Positions 33,097-42,524 of a stretch of 64,000 bases of DNA are shown here, in pieces. Positions within the stretch are counted from its first letter, which is position 1; every line of letters begins with the position of its first letter. The stretch is taken from contig NZ_JANIAC010000001.1 in the NCBI RefSeq assembly GCF_024723255.1, positions 1,007,548 through 1,071,547 of the forward strand. The letters run 5' to 3'. A program made the position numbers and the translations under genes. The notes below the pieces were generated by a model, which saw only the letters and a program-made list of their open reading frames with translations, ran no database searches and was not told the origin of the DNA. The DNA comes from Aestuariibaculum sp. M13. Lineage in GTDB: Bacteria > Bacteroidota > Bacteroidia > Flavobacteriales > Flavobacteriaceae.

Positions 33097-34773
33097 ATGA
33101 AAAAACTTTACTTTTTATTTGTTACACTCTTAATTGCTTCACTTTCTTTTGGGCAAAAGATGGTTATTACTGGTGTATTTGAAGGTCCCTTACCTGGCGG
33201 AAGCCCAAAAGTAATAGAACTTTACGTTAATGAAATCATTACTGATTTAGCTCCTTATGGAATTGGTTCTGCAAACGATGGTGGAGGTACCGACGGAGAA
33301 GAATTAGGTTTTCTTGGAACACAGTCTGCAGGAAATTATATGTATATTGCATACGAAGTAACACCTGGTGATTTCAACACTTACTTTGGATTAAACGCCA
33401 ATTACATAGATGATGTTGCCAACATAGATGGAGGTGATGCTATAGAACTATTTTATAACGGCAACGTTATTGACACTTTTGGAGACATAAACACAGACGG
33501 AAGTGGTCAACCTTGGGCCTATGAAGGCGGTTGGGCATATAGGACAAGTGGTACCGGACCTGAAGGAACAACATTTTCAGTAACTAATTGGACATATAGT
33601 GGAATTAACGCAACCAACGGGTGTGCAACCAATGGTTCCTGTAGTTCTATGTTTCCAGTTGGCACCTACACCACAGTTGCCACTACCGACCCAGTAATTG
33701 AAACAATTGGAACTTCTGGAGACTTATTTTACTATGAGGGCAATGGTCCTTCTGGCGAAGAAAGCTTTTTTGTATACGGTTCTAATTTAACTACCGACAT
33801 TGTTTTAACTGCACCTACAAATTTTGAAATTTCTTTAACCAGTGGAAGCAATTTTATCAATTCAATTAATATTTCTCCAAGTTCAGGAACTGTAGACCTC
33901 ACAACTATTTATGTTCAAATGGTATCGGGGTTGGCTGCAAATAATTACAGTGATGATATAACATTATCGTCTACTGGAGTCACAGATAAAACTGTAAGCG
34001 TATCTGGAAATGTTTATTCTGCTTCAGTTTGCGCCAATATAGGTGATATTATAATAACAGAAATCATGCAAAACCCAAGTGCTACAGATGATAACGGTGA
34101 ATATTTTGAAATTTATAATACATCTTTAGGTTCTATCAATCTGAAAGGCTATACCATTTCTGATGCCGGGACAGATTCCCATACCATTAATACGGATTTA
34201 ATAATAGCTTCAATGGAATATGCTATTCTGGGAAATAACGGAGATTCTGGTACTAACGGAGGAATTACATTAGATTATACTTATTCCGGTTTCATTCTTG
34301 ACGACATTTCTGATGAAATCATAATATCATGCTCTTCAACTGTAATTGACGAAGTACACTATGATGGTGGAGCAACTTTTCCTTCCCCTACAAATGCGAG
34401 TATGGAGTTATCAACTACCGCAATGAATAGTACGGATAATGATGACGGTGCTAATTGGGGAGTTGCTACCTCAACATTTGGCTCAGGTGATTTAGGGACC
34501 CCAAGAGCAGCAAATGATTTTACCTTGTCAAACAAAACATTCGATATTGCTGGTTTCAATATATCCCCTAACCCGACATCTTTAGGCTATGTAAATGTTA
34601 CTGCAAAAAGTACTTCTTTAATGGATATTGCTGTATTTGATTTATTAGGCAAACAAGTGATTAAGCAATTTGTTTCAAATAAACTTGATGTTTCAAGTTT
34701 AAAATCTGGTGTTTACATCATGAAAATTACTCAGGATGGCGCTGTATCAACACGAAAATTAGTAATTAAATAA
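33097..34773 (+). CDS. Secreted protein with lamin-tail domain and T9SS sorting domain (paralogue 2)
   Basis: A 558-residue protein. The signal peptide is nearly identical to paralogue 1. The N-terminal half is different: MVITGVFEGPLPGGSPKVIELYV followed by DLAPYGIGSANDGGG and DAIELFYNGNVIDTFGD, which itself resembles a lamin-tail-like domain. A beta segment follows, then an LTD domain (GDIIITEIMQNPSATDDNGEYFEIYN) and a type A sorting domain ending KLVIK. It is a paralogue by tandem duplication with the central part replaced or fast-diverged. Confidence 0.88.
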   Translation: MKKLYFLFVTLLIASLSFGQKMVITGVFEGPLPGGSPKVIELYVNEIITDLAPYGIGSANDGGGTDGEELGFLGTQSAGNYMYIAYEVTPGDFNTYFGLNANYIDDVANIDGGDAIELFYNGNVIDTFGDINTDGSGQPWAYEGGWAYRTSGTGPEGTTFSVTNWTYSGINATNGCATNGSCSSMFPVGTYTTVATTDPVIETIGTSGDLFYYEGNGPSGEESFFVYGSNLTTDIVLTAPTNFEISLTSGSNFINSINISPSSGTVDLTTIYVQMVSGLAANNYSDDITLSSTGVTDKTVSVSGNVYSASVCANIGDIIITEIMQNPSATDDNGEYFEIYNTSLGSINLKGYTISDAGTDSHTINTDLIIASMEYAILGNNGDSGTNGGITLDYTYSGFILDDISDEIIISCSSTVIDEVHYDGGATFPSPTNASMELSTTAMNSTDNDDGANWGVATSTFGSGDLGTPRAANDFTLSNKTFDIAGFNISPNPTSLGYVNVTAKSTSLMDIAVFDLLGKQVIKQFVSNKLDVSSLKSGVYIMKITQDGAVSTRKLVIK

Positions 34774-34795
34774 ATTATCTTTTTATAAATTTAAG

Positions 34796-34823
34796 AGCGC
34801 TGCCATTTGGTGGCGCTTTTTTA
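34796..34823 (+). terminator. Terminator of paralogue 2
   Basis: Stem AGCGCTGCC/GGTGGCGCT plus a T run. It lies only about 30 bp before the next start codon. Confidence 0.85.
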
Positions 34824-34854
34824 TTTTATCTACTTTTGCTAAGGTAATTTAGAT

Positions 34855-35835
34855 ATGATAGATACAACAGCCATTTTCAAGATAAAAACCGATCAGGAAT
34901 TTGAAAACTTAGCTTTAGAGGTTTTCAAATTTCAGTTTAATAACAATCGGGTATATCGATCGTTTTGCGACTTACTTTACATTCATCCCGGTGATGTAAA
35001 ATCTATAAACGACATTCCCTTTCTACCTATTCATTTTTTTAAATCCCATGAGATTTTAAGCTCTGAAGACGAAATAAAAACCATATTTACCAGTTCGGGG
35101 ACAACAGGAAGTTTAACCAGTAAACATTTGGTTACCGATTTAAGTATTTATGAAGACAGTTTCTTTAAAGGTTTTGAATCGTTTTACGGCAAGGTTGCAG
35201 ATTATGTGGTTTTAGCGTTATTACCGTCTTATCTGGAACGCGAAGGCTCTTCGCTAATTTACATGGTTGATGCCATGATTAAAGAATCTAAACACCCTGA
35301 AAGCGGCTTTTATTTGAACCACTTATCGGAATTAAAAGACACCCTAATTAACTTAGATGCTTCCGGGAAAAAGATTTTACTTATCGGAGTTTCATTTGCA
35401 CTTCTCGATTTAGTTGAAGCACATCAGTTTCACCTAAAAAATACAATTGTCATGGAAACCGGAGGTATGAAAGGACGCCGAAAAGAATTAATTCGTGCCG
35501 AACTTCATCATATTTTGAAACAAGGGTTTGGTATCGATGCTATCCACAGTGAATACGGTATGACCGAACTATTAAGTCAGGGATATTCAAAGGGACATGG
35601 CATTTTTAATTGTCCTACGTGGATGCGTATTTTAACACGTGACACCGAAGATGCCTTAACCATTTTACCAAAAGGAAAAGCCGGTGGCATTAACGTCATT
35701 GACCTGGCAAATATTAATTCCTGTTCGTTTATTGCCACACAGGATTTAGGTAAAGTTTACGAGGATAATTCTTTTGAAGTGATTGGTCGTTTTGACAATT
35801 CTGATATTCGAGGGTGCAATCTGATGGTTTTATAA
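34855..35835 (+). CDS. LuxE/PaaK-like acyltransferase
   Basis: A 326-residue cytosolic protein of the acyl-protein synthetase group. It has the adenylate-forming phosphate loop FTSSGTTGSLTSKH (about 80-93), LLPSYLEREGSSLIYMVD, the conserved ETGGMKGRRKEL, HSEYGMTELLSQGYS and a C-terminal DLGKVYEDNSFEVIGRFDNSDIRGCN. It is shorter than full acyl-CoA ligases, as usual for LuxE. In flavobacteria such genes are often near lipid or exopolysaccharide genes; the substrate is unknown. A broken copy of its 5' end remains at 32941-33005. Confidence 0.85.
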   Translation: MIDTTAIFKIKTDQEFENLALEVFKFQFNNNRVYRSFCDLLYIHPGDVKSINDIPFLPIHFFKSHEILSSEDEIKTIFTSSGTTGSLTSKHLVTDLSIYEDSFFKGFESFYGKVADYVVLALLPSYLEREGSSLIYMVDAMIKESKHPESGFYLNHLSELKDTLINLDASGKKILLIGVSFALLDLVEAHQFHLKNTIVMETGGMKGRRKELIRAELHHILKQGFGIDAIHSEYGMTELLSQGYSKGHGIFNCPTWMRILTRDTEDALTILPKGKAGGINVIDLANINSCSFIATQDLGKVYEDNSFEVIGRFDNSDIRGCNLMVL

Positions 35836-35924
35836 AATAACTGTAAGTTTTAATTAAAATATACGACCAAAGTCTTGCTGAGAAAGCAAAACTAAAAGAT
35901 TAATTATTTTTAGGTTGGTTAATT

Positions 35925-35956
35925 AAAAAGCCTGATGTAAACATCAGGCTTTTTTC
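35925..35956. terminator. Bidirectional terminator between LuxE-like gene and tyrS
   Basis: Stem AAAAAGCCTGATGT/ACATCAGGCTTTTT with A and T runs. Confidence 0.85.
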
Positions 35957-35958
35957 CT

Positions 35959-37254
35959 TTATACGATACTTAATACAAAGTAATTCTTTTTACCACGTTG
36001 CAGCAGCACAAACTTATCATTTATTAAGTCATCTGCAGTAATACTGTAGTCTTCTTTCACCTTTTCTTTATTAACTGAAATAGAGTTTTCTTTTAAAGCA
36101 CGTCTGGCTTCACTATTCGATTTTAAGAACCCTCCTTTTTCAGCTAAAGCTCCGATAATATCTAATCCGTTTTCAATGTCATCTCTTGAAATTTCTGTTA
36201 ACGGTACACCTTCAAAAACTTCTAAAAAGGTTTTAGCACTTAAGCCTTTTAAATCATCTCCTGTTGATTGTCCGAAAAGAATTTCACTTGCTTTAATAGC
36301 ATTATCTAATTCTTCTTTTGAATGCACCATTATGGTGATTTCCTCGGCTAAACGTCTTTGTAAAGCACGTAAATGCGGTGCTTGCTTGTGCTCTTCAATT
36401 AAACCTTCAATCTCTTCACGTGACAAGAAAGTGAAAATCTTAATGTATTTTTCAGCATCAACATCACTGGTGTTTAACCAGTACTGATAAAATTTGTACG
36501 GTGATGTTCTTTCGGCATCTAACCAAATGTTTCCGCCTTCAGTCTTACCAAACTTCGTTCCATCGGCTTTTGTAATTAACGGCCAGGTTAATGCATACCC
36601 TTTACCAGAATCTACACGACGAATTAATTCCGTTCCGGTAGTAATGTTACCCCACTGGTCACTTCCTCCCATTTGTAAGGTACAGTTCTTTTCACGGAAT
36701 AAGTGTAAAAAGTCATACCCCTGAACTAACTGATACGTAAACTCTGTAAAACTCATCCCTACTGAAGACTCTGAAGACAAACGTTTTTTAACTGAATCTT
36801 TAGCCATCATATAGTTAACCGTAATATGCTTACCAACGTCGCGAATAAATTCTAAGAATGAGAACTCTTTCATCCAATCGTAGTTATTCACAATAACAGC
36901 AGCATTTTCGGCATCGCTATCAAAATCTAAAAAGCGAGACAATTGCTCCTTAATCGCATTTTGGTTGTGTCTTAAGGTTTCTTCATTTAATAAATTACGT
37001 TCTGCAGACTTACCAGATGGATCTCCAATCATTCCTGTTGCTCCTCCTACAAGTGCCACTGGTTTATGTCCTGATAATTGAAAATGTTTCAGTCCCATAA
37101 CACCTACTAAATGCCCAATATGAAGCGAATCGGCCGTTGGGTCTATACCAACATATGCTAAACGCATAGCTTCCATTAAGTGTTCTTCGGTACCTGGCAT
37201 ACTATCCTGGATCATTCCACGCCAAGTTAATTCTTCAACAAAATTCTTTATCAT
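35959..37254 (-). CDS. tyrS: Tyrosyl-tRNA synthetase
   Basis: A 431-residue class I aminoacyl-tRNA synthetase. HIGH is at residues 45-48 ([10 protein letters not shown]), the KMSKS equivalent is KFGKT (about 230), YDFLHLF and GGSDQWGNI are typical of TyrRS, and a C-terminal S4-like domain ends [12 protein letters not shown]. It attaches Tyr to tRNA-Tyr. A TATCTTTG box lies at 37283-37290, with a short leader. Confidence 0.97.
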   Translation of the reverse strand: MIKNFVEELTWRGMIQDSMPGTEEHLMEAMRLAYVGIDPTADSLHIGHLVGVMGLKHFQLSGHKPVALVGGATGMIGDPSGKSAERNLLNEETLRHNQNAIKEQLSRFLDFDSDAENAAVIVNNYDWMKEFSFLEFIRDVGKHITVNYMMAKDSVKKRLSSESSVGMSFTEFTYQLVQGYDFLHLFREKNCTLQMGGSDQWGNITTGTELIRRVDSGKGYALTWPLITKADGTKFGKTEGGNIWLDAERTSPYKFYQYWLNTSDVDAEKYIKIFTFLSREEIEGLIEEHKQAPHLRALQRRLAEEITIMVHSKEELDNAIKASEILFGQSTGDDLKGLSAKTFLEVFEGVPLTEISRDDIENGLDIIGALAEKGGFLKSNSEARRALKENSISVNKEKVKEDYSITADDLINDKFVLLQRGKKNYFVLSIV

Positions 37255-37282
37255 TACGTATTCATTTTTTATAAAAGTATGG

Positions 37283-37290
37283 CAAAGATA
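37283..37290 (-). promoter_or_regulatory. -7 box of tyrS
   Basis: TATCTTTG on the minus strand 28 bp upstream of the ATG matches TAnnTTTG; no clear -33 box. Confidence 0.5.
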
Positions 37291-37343
37291 AAAATCAATG
37301 TAGAATTACTTTAGTATAATGAATAATTCTTTACATTAGTTGC

Positions 37344-38351
37344 ATGATTTTAGTAACAGGAGGTACTGGTTTAGTTGGCTCACACTTACTTTATAAGCTT
37401 GTAAGTAACAACGAAAAAGTAAGAGCGATTTACAGAACTGAAGCTAAATTGGCTCAGGTAAAGGACGTGTTTTCTACTTACACCGAATCTTACGACAACC
37501 TGTTTAACTCCATAGATTGGGTACAAGCCGACCTTTTGGACATTCCTGCCTTAGAAGAAGCATTTATAGACATTGACTATGTTTACCATTGTGCTGCTTT
37601 TGTATCGTTCGAACCCGATAAATATCAGCTTCTCCGAAAAACCAATATTGAAGGCACAGCCAACCTTGTTAATATATGCCTGTCTAAAAACATAAAAAAG
37701 CTGTGTTATGTAAGCTCTATTGCTACCTTGGGCAAACCCATTAATAATGCTGTTATTAATGAAGAAACGGTTTGGAATCCTGAAGATGACAATAATGTTT
37801 ACGCCATTACAAAATATGGAGCCGAAATGGAAGTCTGGCGTGGCACTCAGGAAGGCTTAAATGCCGTTATTGTGAATCCCGGTGTTATTCTGGGAGCTGG
37901 CATCTGGAAATACGGCACAGGACATTTATTTAAAAGAGCACTAAATGGTCTTAAATATTATACCTCCGGAACTATTGGATTAGTCGATGTAAAAGATGTT
38001 ATTGAGATTATGACACAGCTTATGAAAAGTGACATCTCAAACGAACGTTTTGTTTTGGTTGCTGAAACCTGGAGCTACAAAAACTTCCTACAAGCTTTAG
38101 CAACTTCAGTAGACGGCAAAATACCAGAAAAATTAGCCTCTAAAAGCCTGTTAAGCATGGCATGGCGATTAGACTGGTTAAAACATGTGTTGACAGGAAA
38201 ACGCAGACAATTAACAAAGCATCTAACAACAACATTATCATCTAACAAGGAATACAGCAGTTCTAAAATAAAAACAGCTCTAAATTTTAAATTTAAAGCT
38301 GTTAATACTACAATTACTGAGGTAGGGTATCTTTTTCTAAAAGAGGTTTAG
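37344..38351 (+). CDS. NAD-dependent epimerase/dehydratase family protein
   Basis: A 335-residue extended short-chain dehydrogenase. The N-terminal Rossmann motif is VTGGTGLVGSHLL (GxxGxxG at 7-13). The active-site triad is Ser in YVSSIATLG with YAITKYGAE (YxxxK). The pattern resembles dihydroflavonol-4-reductase/3-beta-HSD-like SDRs. The substrate is unknown. The last 38 bp overlap the convergent DUF4296 gene. Confidence 0.88.
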   Translation: MILVTGGTGLVGSHLLYKLVSNNEKVRAIYRTEAKLAQVKDVFSTYTESYDNLFNSIDWVQADLLDIPALEEAFIDIDYVYHCAAFVSFEPDKYQLLRKTNIEGTANLVNICLSKNIKKLCYVSSIATLGKPINNAVINEETVWNPEDDNNVYAITKYGAEMEVWRGTQEGLNAVIVNPGVILGAGIWKYGTGHLFKRALNGLKYYTSGTIGLVDVKDVIEIMTQLMKSDISNERFVLVAETWSYKNFLQALATSVDGKIPEKLASKSLLSMAWRLDWLKHVLTGKRRQLTKHLTTTLSSNKEYSSSKIKTALNFKFKAVNTTITEVGYLFLKEV

Positions 38352-38829
38352 CTAAAACACCTTCAGCTTTTATCTCCTCTTTATCTATTTTCTTTTTTTC
38401 AGAATTAATTAAAGAGTCTTTTACTTTCTCTAATTTCCTAATAGAGTCCAACTCTTTACGTCTTCGTATTTTTTGTTCTTCGTCCTGTTTCTTTTCCAGA
38501 ACTTCTTTTAAACGATCAAGACTATCAATGGCTTTATCGAAAATATCCTGATACTGTTTTATGTGATAAGTATAATAGTCGTTACTTTCGGCAAACTGCA
38601 AACTATCAATACCATGCTTTTCAAAAACATAATTTTTCAGATCATATCCTCTATCTTCTAAAAACCGTTTATTAGTTCCATTTACAGAACCTACCAAACG
38701 AGCGTCAATTAGAATATTAATCATCTTATCCTTCGGAATTAAATTCTCAGGTTTTTTAGGTCCGCTTAAATTACCGCAAGAAGTCGCAATAAGAATGACA
38801 CCCAAATATGTTATGAATTGCTTCAACAT
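38314..38829 (-). CDS. DUF4296 lipoprotein
   Basis: This 171-residue protein has a lipoprotein signal (YLGVILIATSC, Cys 18). The DUF4296 domain (about 28-110) starts PENLIPKDKMINILIDARL, and a strongly charged coiled-coil tail (LEKKQDEEQKIRRRKELDSIRKLEK) follows. It is common in Bacteroidota next to pyrC; the function is unknown. The ATG shares one base with the pyrC stop, so it is in an operon with it. Confidence 0.88.
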   Translation of the reverse strand: MLKQFITYLGVILIATSCGNLSGPKKPENLIPKDKMINILIDARLVGSVNGTNKRFLEDRGYDLKNYVFEKHGIDSLQFAESNDYYTYHIKQYQDIFDKAIDSLDRLKEVLEKKQDEEQKIRRRKELDSIRKLEKVKDSLINSEKKKIDKEEIKAEGVLAKPLLEKDTLPQ

Positions 38830-40175
38830 TATCTATTAAAAGTTAAACGCTTAGCCGCTTTTTCTTTACTGAATTTAGCATTTTGATACACTAAACTACC
38901 ATTTACAAATGTATGCGTAATTCTGGACTTAAACGTTGTTCCTTCAAATGGAGACCATCCACATTTATATAAAATATTTTCTTTCTTAACCGTCCACGGA
39001 TTATTCAAATCTACTAATACTAAATCGGCAAAATAACCTTCTTTAACGTAACCACGTTTTTCAATTTCAAATAAAATTGCCGGGTTGTGACACATTTTTT
39101 CAACCACTTTTTCTATTGAAATTTTACCACGGTGATACATTTCTAACATGGCCGGTAAAGCATGTTGCACTAATGGTCCACCTGAAGGCGCACTTGTATA
39201 AACGTTCTTTTTCTCATCTATAGTATGTGGTGCATGGTCTGTTGCAATAACATCAATACGGTCATCTAATAAAGCTTCCCACAACTGCTCTCGATCTTCC
39301 TTGGTTTTCACCGCAGGATTCCACTTGATTAATGTTCCTTTTTTCTCGTAATCTTCATCAGAAAACCACAAGTGATGCACACAAACTTCTGCGGTTATCT
39401 TTTTATCCTTTAAAGGAATCTTGTTACTGAATAGCTTAGTTTCTTTTCCTGTTGATAAATGAAACACATGTAAACGTGCTCCAGTTTTCTTTGCTAATTC
39501 TATCGCTTTCGATGAAGAAATGTAACACGCATCTTCACTTCTAATGATTGGATGACAGCTTACAGGAATATCCTCTCCATATTTATCTAAATGCTCCTGG
39601 AAGTTTTTCTTAATGGTTGCTTCATCTTCACAGTGCACAGAAATAACCATATTCGTGCTTTTGAAGATTTTTTCTAACACCTCAGGATTATCAACCAGCA
39701 TATTTCCTGTTGAAGACCCTAAAAACAATTTTAATCCGGCAACACTTTTTGGATCTACCTTTAAAATTTCGTCTAAGTTATCGTTAGTACCACCAAACAT
39801 GAACGAATAGTTGGCCGACGATGTTTCTGCTGCAATAGCAAATTTTTCTTCTAACTTTTCAACTGTTGTGGTTTGCGGATTGGTATTTGGCATTTCAACA
39901 AACGATGTGATACCTCCTGCAATGGCAGCTTTAGATTCGGTTTCAATATTTGCCTTATGCGTTAACCCAGGCTCTCTAAAATGCACCTGATCATCAATAG
40001 CTCCGGGCAACAAGTATTTACCTTCGGCATCAATAACATGTACATCGGATGATTTTGCACTTATAGAGTCACTTATTTCCTTAATATATTCGCCCTCTAT
40101 CAATATATCCCCATTAAAAATGGTTCCTTCGTTTACAATGTGAGCGTTTTTTATTAACGTTTGTTTCTTTTTCAT
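38829..40175 (-). CDS. pyrC: Dihydroorotase
   Basis: A 448-residue amidohydrolase. The metal-binding motif is DDQVHFREPG (family DxHxH variant, with Q in the middle), ISVHCED follows, the catalytic Asp is in ATDHAPH, and GLKLFLGSSTG sits at the carboxylated-Lys position. It cyclises carbamoyl-aspartate in pyrimidine synthesis. The GT2 gene at 40183 lies 7 bp upstream on the same strand, giving an operon GT2-pyrC-DUF4296. Confidence 0.9.
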   Translation of the reverse strand: MKKKQTLIKNAHIVNEGTIFNGDILIEGEYIKEISDSISAKSSDVHVIDAEGKYLLPGAIDDQVHFREPGLTHKANIETESKAAIAGGITSFVEMPNTNPQTTTVEKLEEKFAIAAETSSANYSFMFGGTNDNLDEILKVDPKSVAGLKLFLGSSTGNMLVDNPEVLEKIFKSTNMVISVHCEDEATIKKNFQEHLDKYGEDIPVSCHPIIRSEDACYISSSKAIELAKKTGARLHVFHLSTGKETKLFSNKIPLKDKKITAEVCVHHLWFSDEDYEKKGTLIKWNPAVKTKEDREQLWEALLDDRIDVIATDHAPHTIDEKKNVYTSAPSGGPLVQHALPAMLEMYHRGKISIEKVVEKMCHNPAILFEIEKRGYVKEGYFADLVLVDLNNPWTVKKENILYKCGWSPFEGTTFKSRITHTFVNGSLVYQNAKFSKEKAAKRLTFNR

Positions 40176-40182
40176 TATTTAT

Positions 40183-40905
40183 CTACTTCTTAAATAAGCT
40201 TTTCAATTTCATTGAGATGACTCCAAAGATAGCTTCAGAAATTATGCCAGAACTTAATTTCGAATCGCCTCGGGTTCTATCGGTAAAAATGACAGGCACT
40301 TCAGCTATTTTAAAATCTTTTAAATAGGCTTTAAACTTCATTTCTATTTGAAATGCATAGCCTATAAATTTAATATTATTTAAATCTATGGTTTCTAAAA
40401 CCTTCCTTTTATAACATACAAAACCTGCCGTGGTGTCGTGAATTTTCATACCGGTTATAAAACGTACATATTTTGATGCAAAATACGACATCAATACACG
40501 ACTCATAGGCCAGTTAACCACATTTACACCGGTAACATAACGTGAACCGATAGCCAAATCGGCACCTTCATCATGACAAGCTGCATACAATCTCACCAAA
40601 TCATCAGGATTATGTGAAAAGTCGGCATCCATTTCAAAAATATACTCGTATGTTCTTTCTAAACACCATTTAAAACCATGAATATAAGCAGTACCAAGTC
40701 CGGATTTTTCCTTACGCTGCTCTAAAAACAAACGATTAGGAAATTCCGATTGCAGTGCTTTCACCTTTAAGGCGGTTAGGTCAGGGGAATTATCATCAAC
40801 TATAAGAACATGAACACCATTAGATTGAGAAAACACCGCTTTAATAATGGCTTCGATATTTTCAATTTCGTTGTAAGTAGGAATGATTACAATAGCGTTT
40901 GTCAT
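40183..40905 (-). CDS. Polyprenol-phosphate mannosyltransferase-like GT2
   Basis: A 240-residue GT-A enzyme with VIIPTYNEIENIE, VDDNSPD (nucleotide-sugar contacts) and EMDADFSHNPDDL (DxD metal site). The pattern SRYVTGVNVVNWPMSRVLMSYFASKY matches dolichol/polyprenol-phosphate mannose synthases. It lacks a C-terminal membrane domain. It probably makes a lipid-linked sugar for envelope glycans. It is the first gene of the operon with pyrC. Confidence 0.88.
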   Translation of the reverse strand: MTNAIVIIPTYNEIENIEAIIKAVFSQSNGVHVLIVDDNSPDLTALKVKALQSEFPNRLFLEQRKEKSGLGTAYIHGFKWCLERTYEYIFEMDADFSHNPDDLVRLYAACHDEGADLAIGSRYVTGVNVVNWPMSRVLMSYFASKYVRFITGMKIHDTTAGFVCYKRKVLETIDLNNIKFIGYAFQIEMKFKAYLKDFKIAEVPVIFTDRTRGDSKLSSGIISEAIFGVISMKLKSLFKK

Positions 40906-41028
40906 TCTTTGGTGTTAATGAGACTTTAAAATTAATTTCAGCAAATGTACACTATTACGCGTTTATTTATTTTAAATATTCCTTAATAATTACCTTTTCT
41001 TATGAAATTTTTATAATAATTTTACAAC

Positions 41029-41676
41029 ATGCTTAGGGAAACGCTATCAAACGATTTATTCACTATTTTTATTATTATTGGCCTAATTACCGTAGCCATC
41101 ACAAAACTTATTGCCCCTAAACGTTTTAATGATTTCACCTACGTTATTGGAAATTCGAAATACCTGAAAATTTACGCTCGAGAGCAAAAATTTTTAGACA
41201 AGTTTGAGGCCTTACTATTTTTCAATCTAATCCTTTCAGTTTCGGTTTTTGTTTACATCATTTACCTTAAAACGACTCACATTACAACCATTTACCTTGA
41301 TGCCATTATTAAACTAGCAACGGGAATTGCTGTATTCTTTTTAATAAAAGTGCTTATTGAACGTTTGGTTGCCAGTATTTTTGAAATTGAAAAATTAACC
41401 GACCTCTATCTGTTTCAAAAGATTACCTACAAAAACTATTTAGGCCTGTTATTATTACCCATAAATGCCATTTTACTTTATAGTTTTACACCAAGTTTAA
41501 ATTTCATTTATTTTATAATTATCTTTTTATTAATTATCAATGTAGTGGGACTAATTACTTCGTTTAAAGCCCATCAAAGTTTAATAAAACCTAACTTGTT
41601 TTATTTTATTTTGTATCTTTGCGCACTTGAAATCGCACCTTATATTATATTGTTCAAGGTGTTTATTTTTAAATGA
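41029..41676 (+). CDS. DUF4271 membrane protein
   Basis: A 215-residue inner-membrane protein with about six hydrophobic helices. FNDFTYVIGNSKYLKIYAREQK (about 33-55) and the helix-rich remainder match DUF4271, which in Bacteroidota almost always precedes the uroporphyrinogen-III synthase gene, as here (20-bp gap). The function is unknown. Confidence 0.85.
   Translation: MLRETLSNDLFTIFIIIGLITVAITKLIAPKRFNDFTYVIGNSKYLKIYAREQKFLDKFEALLFFNLILSVSVFVYIIYLKTTHITTIYLDAIIKLATGIAVFFLIKVLIERLVASIFEIEKLTDLYLFQKITYKNYLGLLLLPINAILLYSFTPSLNFIYFIIIFLLIINVVGLITSFKAHQSLIKPNLFYFILYLCALEIAPYIILFKVFIFK
41614..41621 (+). promoter_or_regulatory. Possible internal promoter for hemD
   Basis: TATCTTTG inside the end of the DUF4271 gene, with TTG 15 bp upstream, would start transcription about 70 bp before hemD. 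The bases are also coding, so this may be chance. Confidence 0.35.
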
Positions 41677-41696
41677 CAATCTAACAACTTGCGCCC

Positions 41697-42446
41697 ATGA
41701 AAGTGAAAACCATTTTAGTATCTCAACCAGAACCTAAAATAGAAAACTCGCCTTACTTCGATTTAATTGAGAAACAAAAAGTAAAAATAGACTTTCGCCC
41801 TTTTATACATGTTGAAGGAGTTCCTGCTAAGGAAGTTAGACAACAAAAAGTTGATTTAAGCAAATACACTGCTATTATTTTAACCAGTAGAAACGCTGTA
41901 GACCATTTCTTTAGAGTAGCTGATGAAATGCGTTTTAAAGTGCCAGATACTATGAAATATTTTTGTCAGTCTGAAGCTGTTGCTTTTTATCTTCAAAAAT
42001 ATGTTGTTTACAGAAAGCGTAAAATCTATGTAGGTAAACGTACTTTCTCCGAACTTTCTCCTTTAATTAAAAAATATAAAGACGAGAAATTTTTATTACC
42101 TAACACCGATAAGGTGAAAGATGAAGTGCCAGACACTTTAAATGCTTTAGGAGTAGATTGGAAACAAGCTATTTTCTACAAGACTGTAATTAGTGATCTT
42201 TCCGATTTATCTGATGTTTTTTATGATATTTTAGTATTCTTTAGTCCATCAGGAATTGAATCATTATTCCACAATTTCCCGGACTTCAAACAAAACGATA
42301 CTAGAATTGCGGTCTTTGGAAATACGACCATTCAAGCTGTAGAAGAAAAAGGTTTACGTGTAGATATTGCTGCACCAACTCCTGAAACTCCTTCTATGAC
42401 TATGGCTTTAGAAAAATACATTGAAAAAGTAAACAAAGGGAAATAA
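41697..42446 (+). CDS. hemD: Uroporphyrinogen-III synthase
   Basis: A 249-residue protein with the two-domain HemD layout: ILVSQPEPK at the start, the hinge region AIILTSRNAVDHFFRVAD, KTVISDLSDL, FFSPSGIESLF, and AVFGNTTIQAVEEKG. It closes hydroxymethylbilane to uroporphyrinogen III in haem synthesis. Sequence conservation of this family is low, but the segments and the DUF4271 neighbour agree. Confidence 0.88.
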   Translation: MKVKTILVSQPEPKIENSPYFDLIEKQKVKIDFRPFIHVEGVPAKEVRQQKVDLSKYTAIILTSRNAVDHFFRVADEMRFKVPDTMKYFCQSEAVAFYLQKYVVYRKRKIYVGKRTFSELSPLIKKYKDEKFLLPNTDKVKDEVPDTLNALGVDWKQAIFYKTVISDLSDLSDVFYDILVFFSPSGIESLFHNFPDFKQNDTRIAVFGNTTIQAVEEKGLRVDIAAPTPETPSMTMALEKYIEKVNKGK

Positions 42447-42463
42447 TTCTTTTCATAAACAAA

Positions 42464-42497
42464 TAAAAAAGGGCTGATTTAAAAATCAGCCCTTTTC
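42464..42497. terminator. Bidirectional terminator between hemD and pckA
   Basis: Stem AAAAGGGCTGATTT/AAATCAGCCCTTTT. Confidence 0.85.
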
Positions 42498-42524
42498 TTT
42501 TGGTATTTAGTTTAGTTGATAAAG

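Larger units (their letters stand above)
31003..34880 (+). repeat. Tandem duplication of the lamin-tail/T9SS gene unit
   Basis: Unit 1 (about 31003-33000) and unit 2 (about 33006-34880) share the upstream region, the first 21 codons (signal peptide), the last 130 or so codons, the terminator and the sequence after it. The centres have diverged strongly. The start codons are exactly 2000 bp apart. Downstream sequence of unit 1 carries a copy of the 5' end of the LuxE-like gene, which places the original right boundary inside that gene. Confidence 0.85.
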
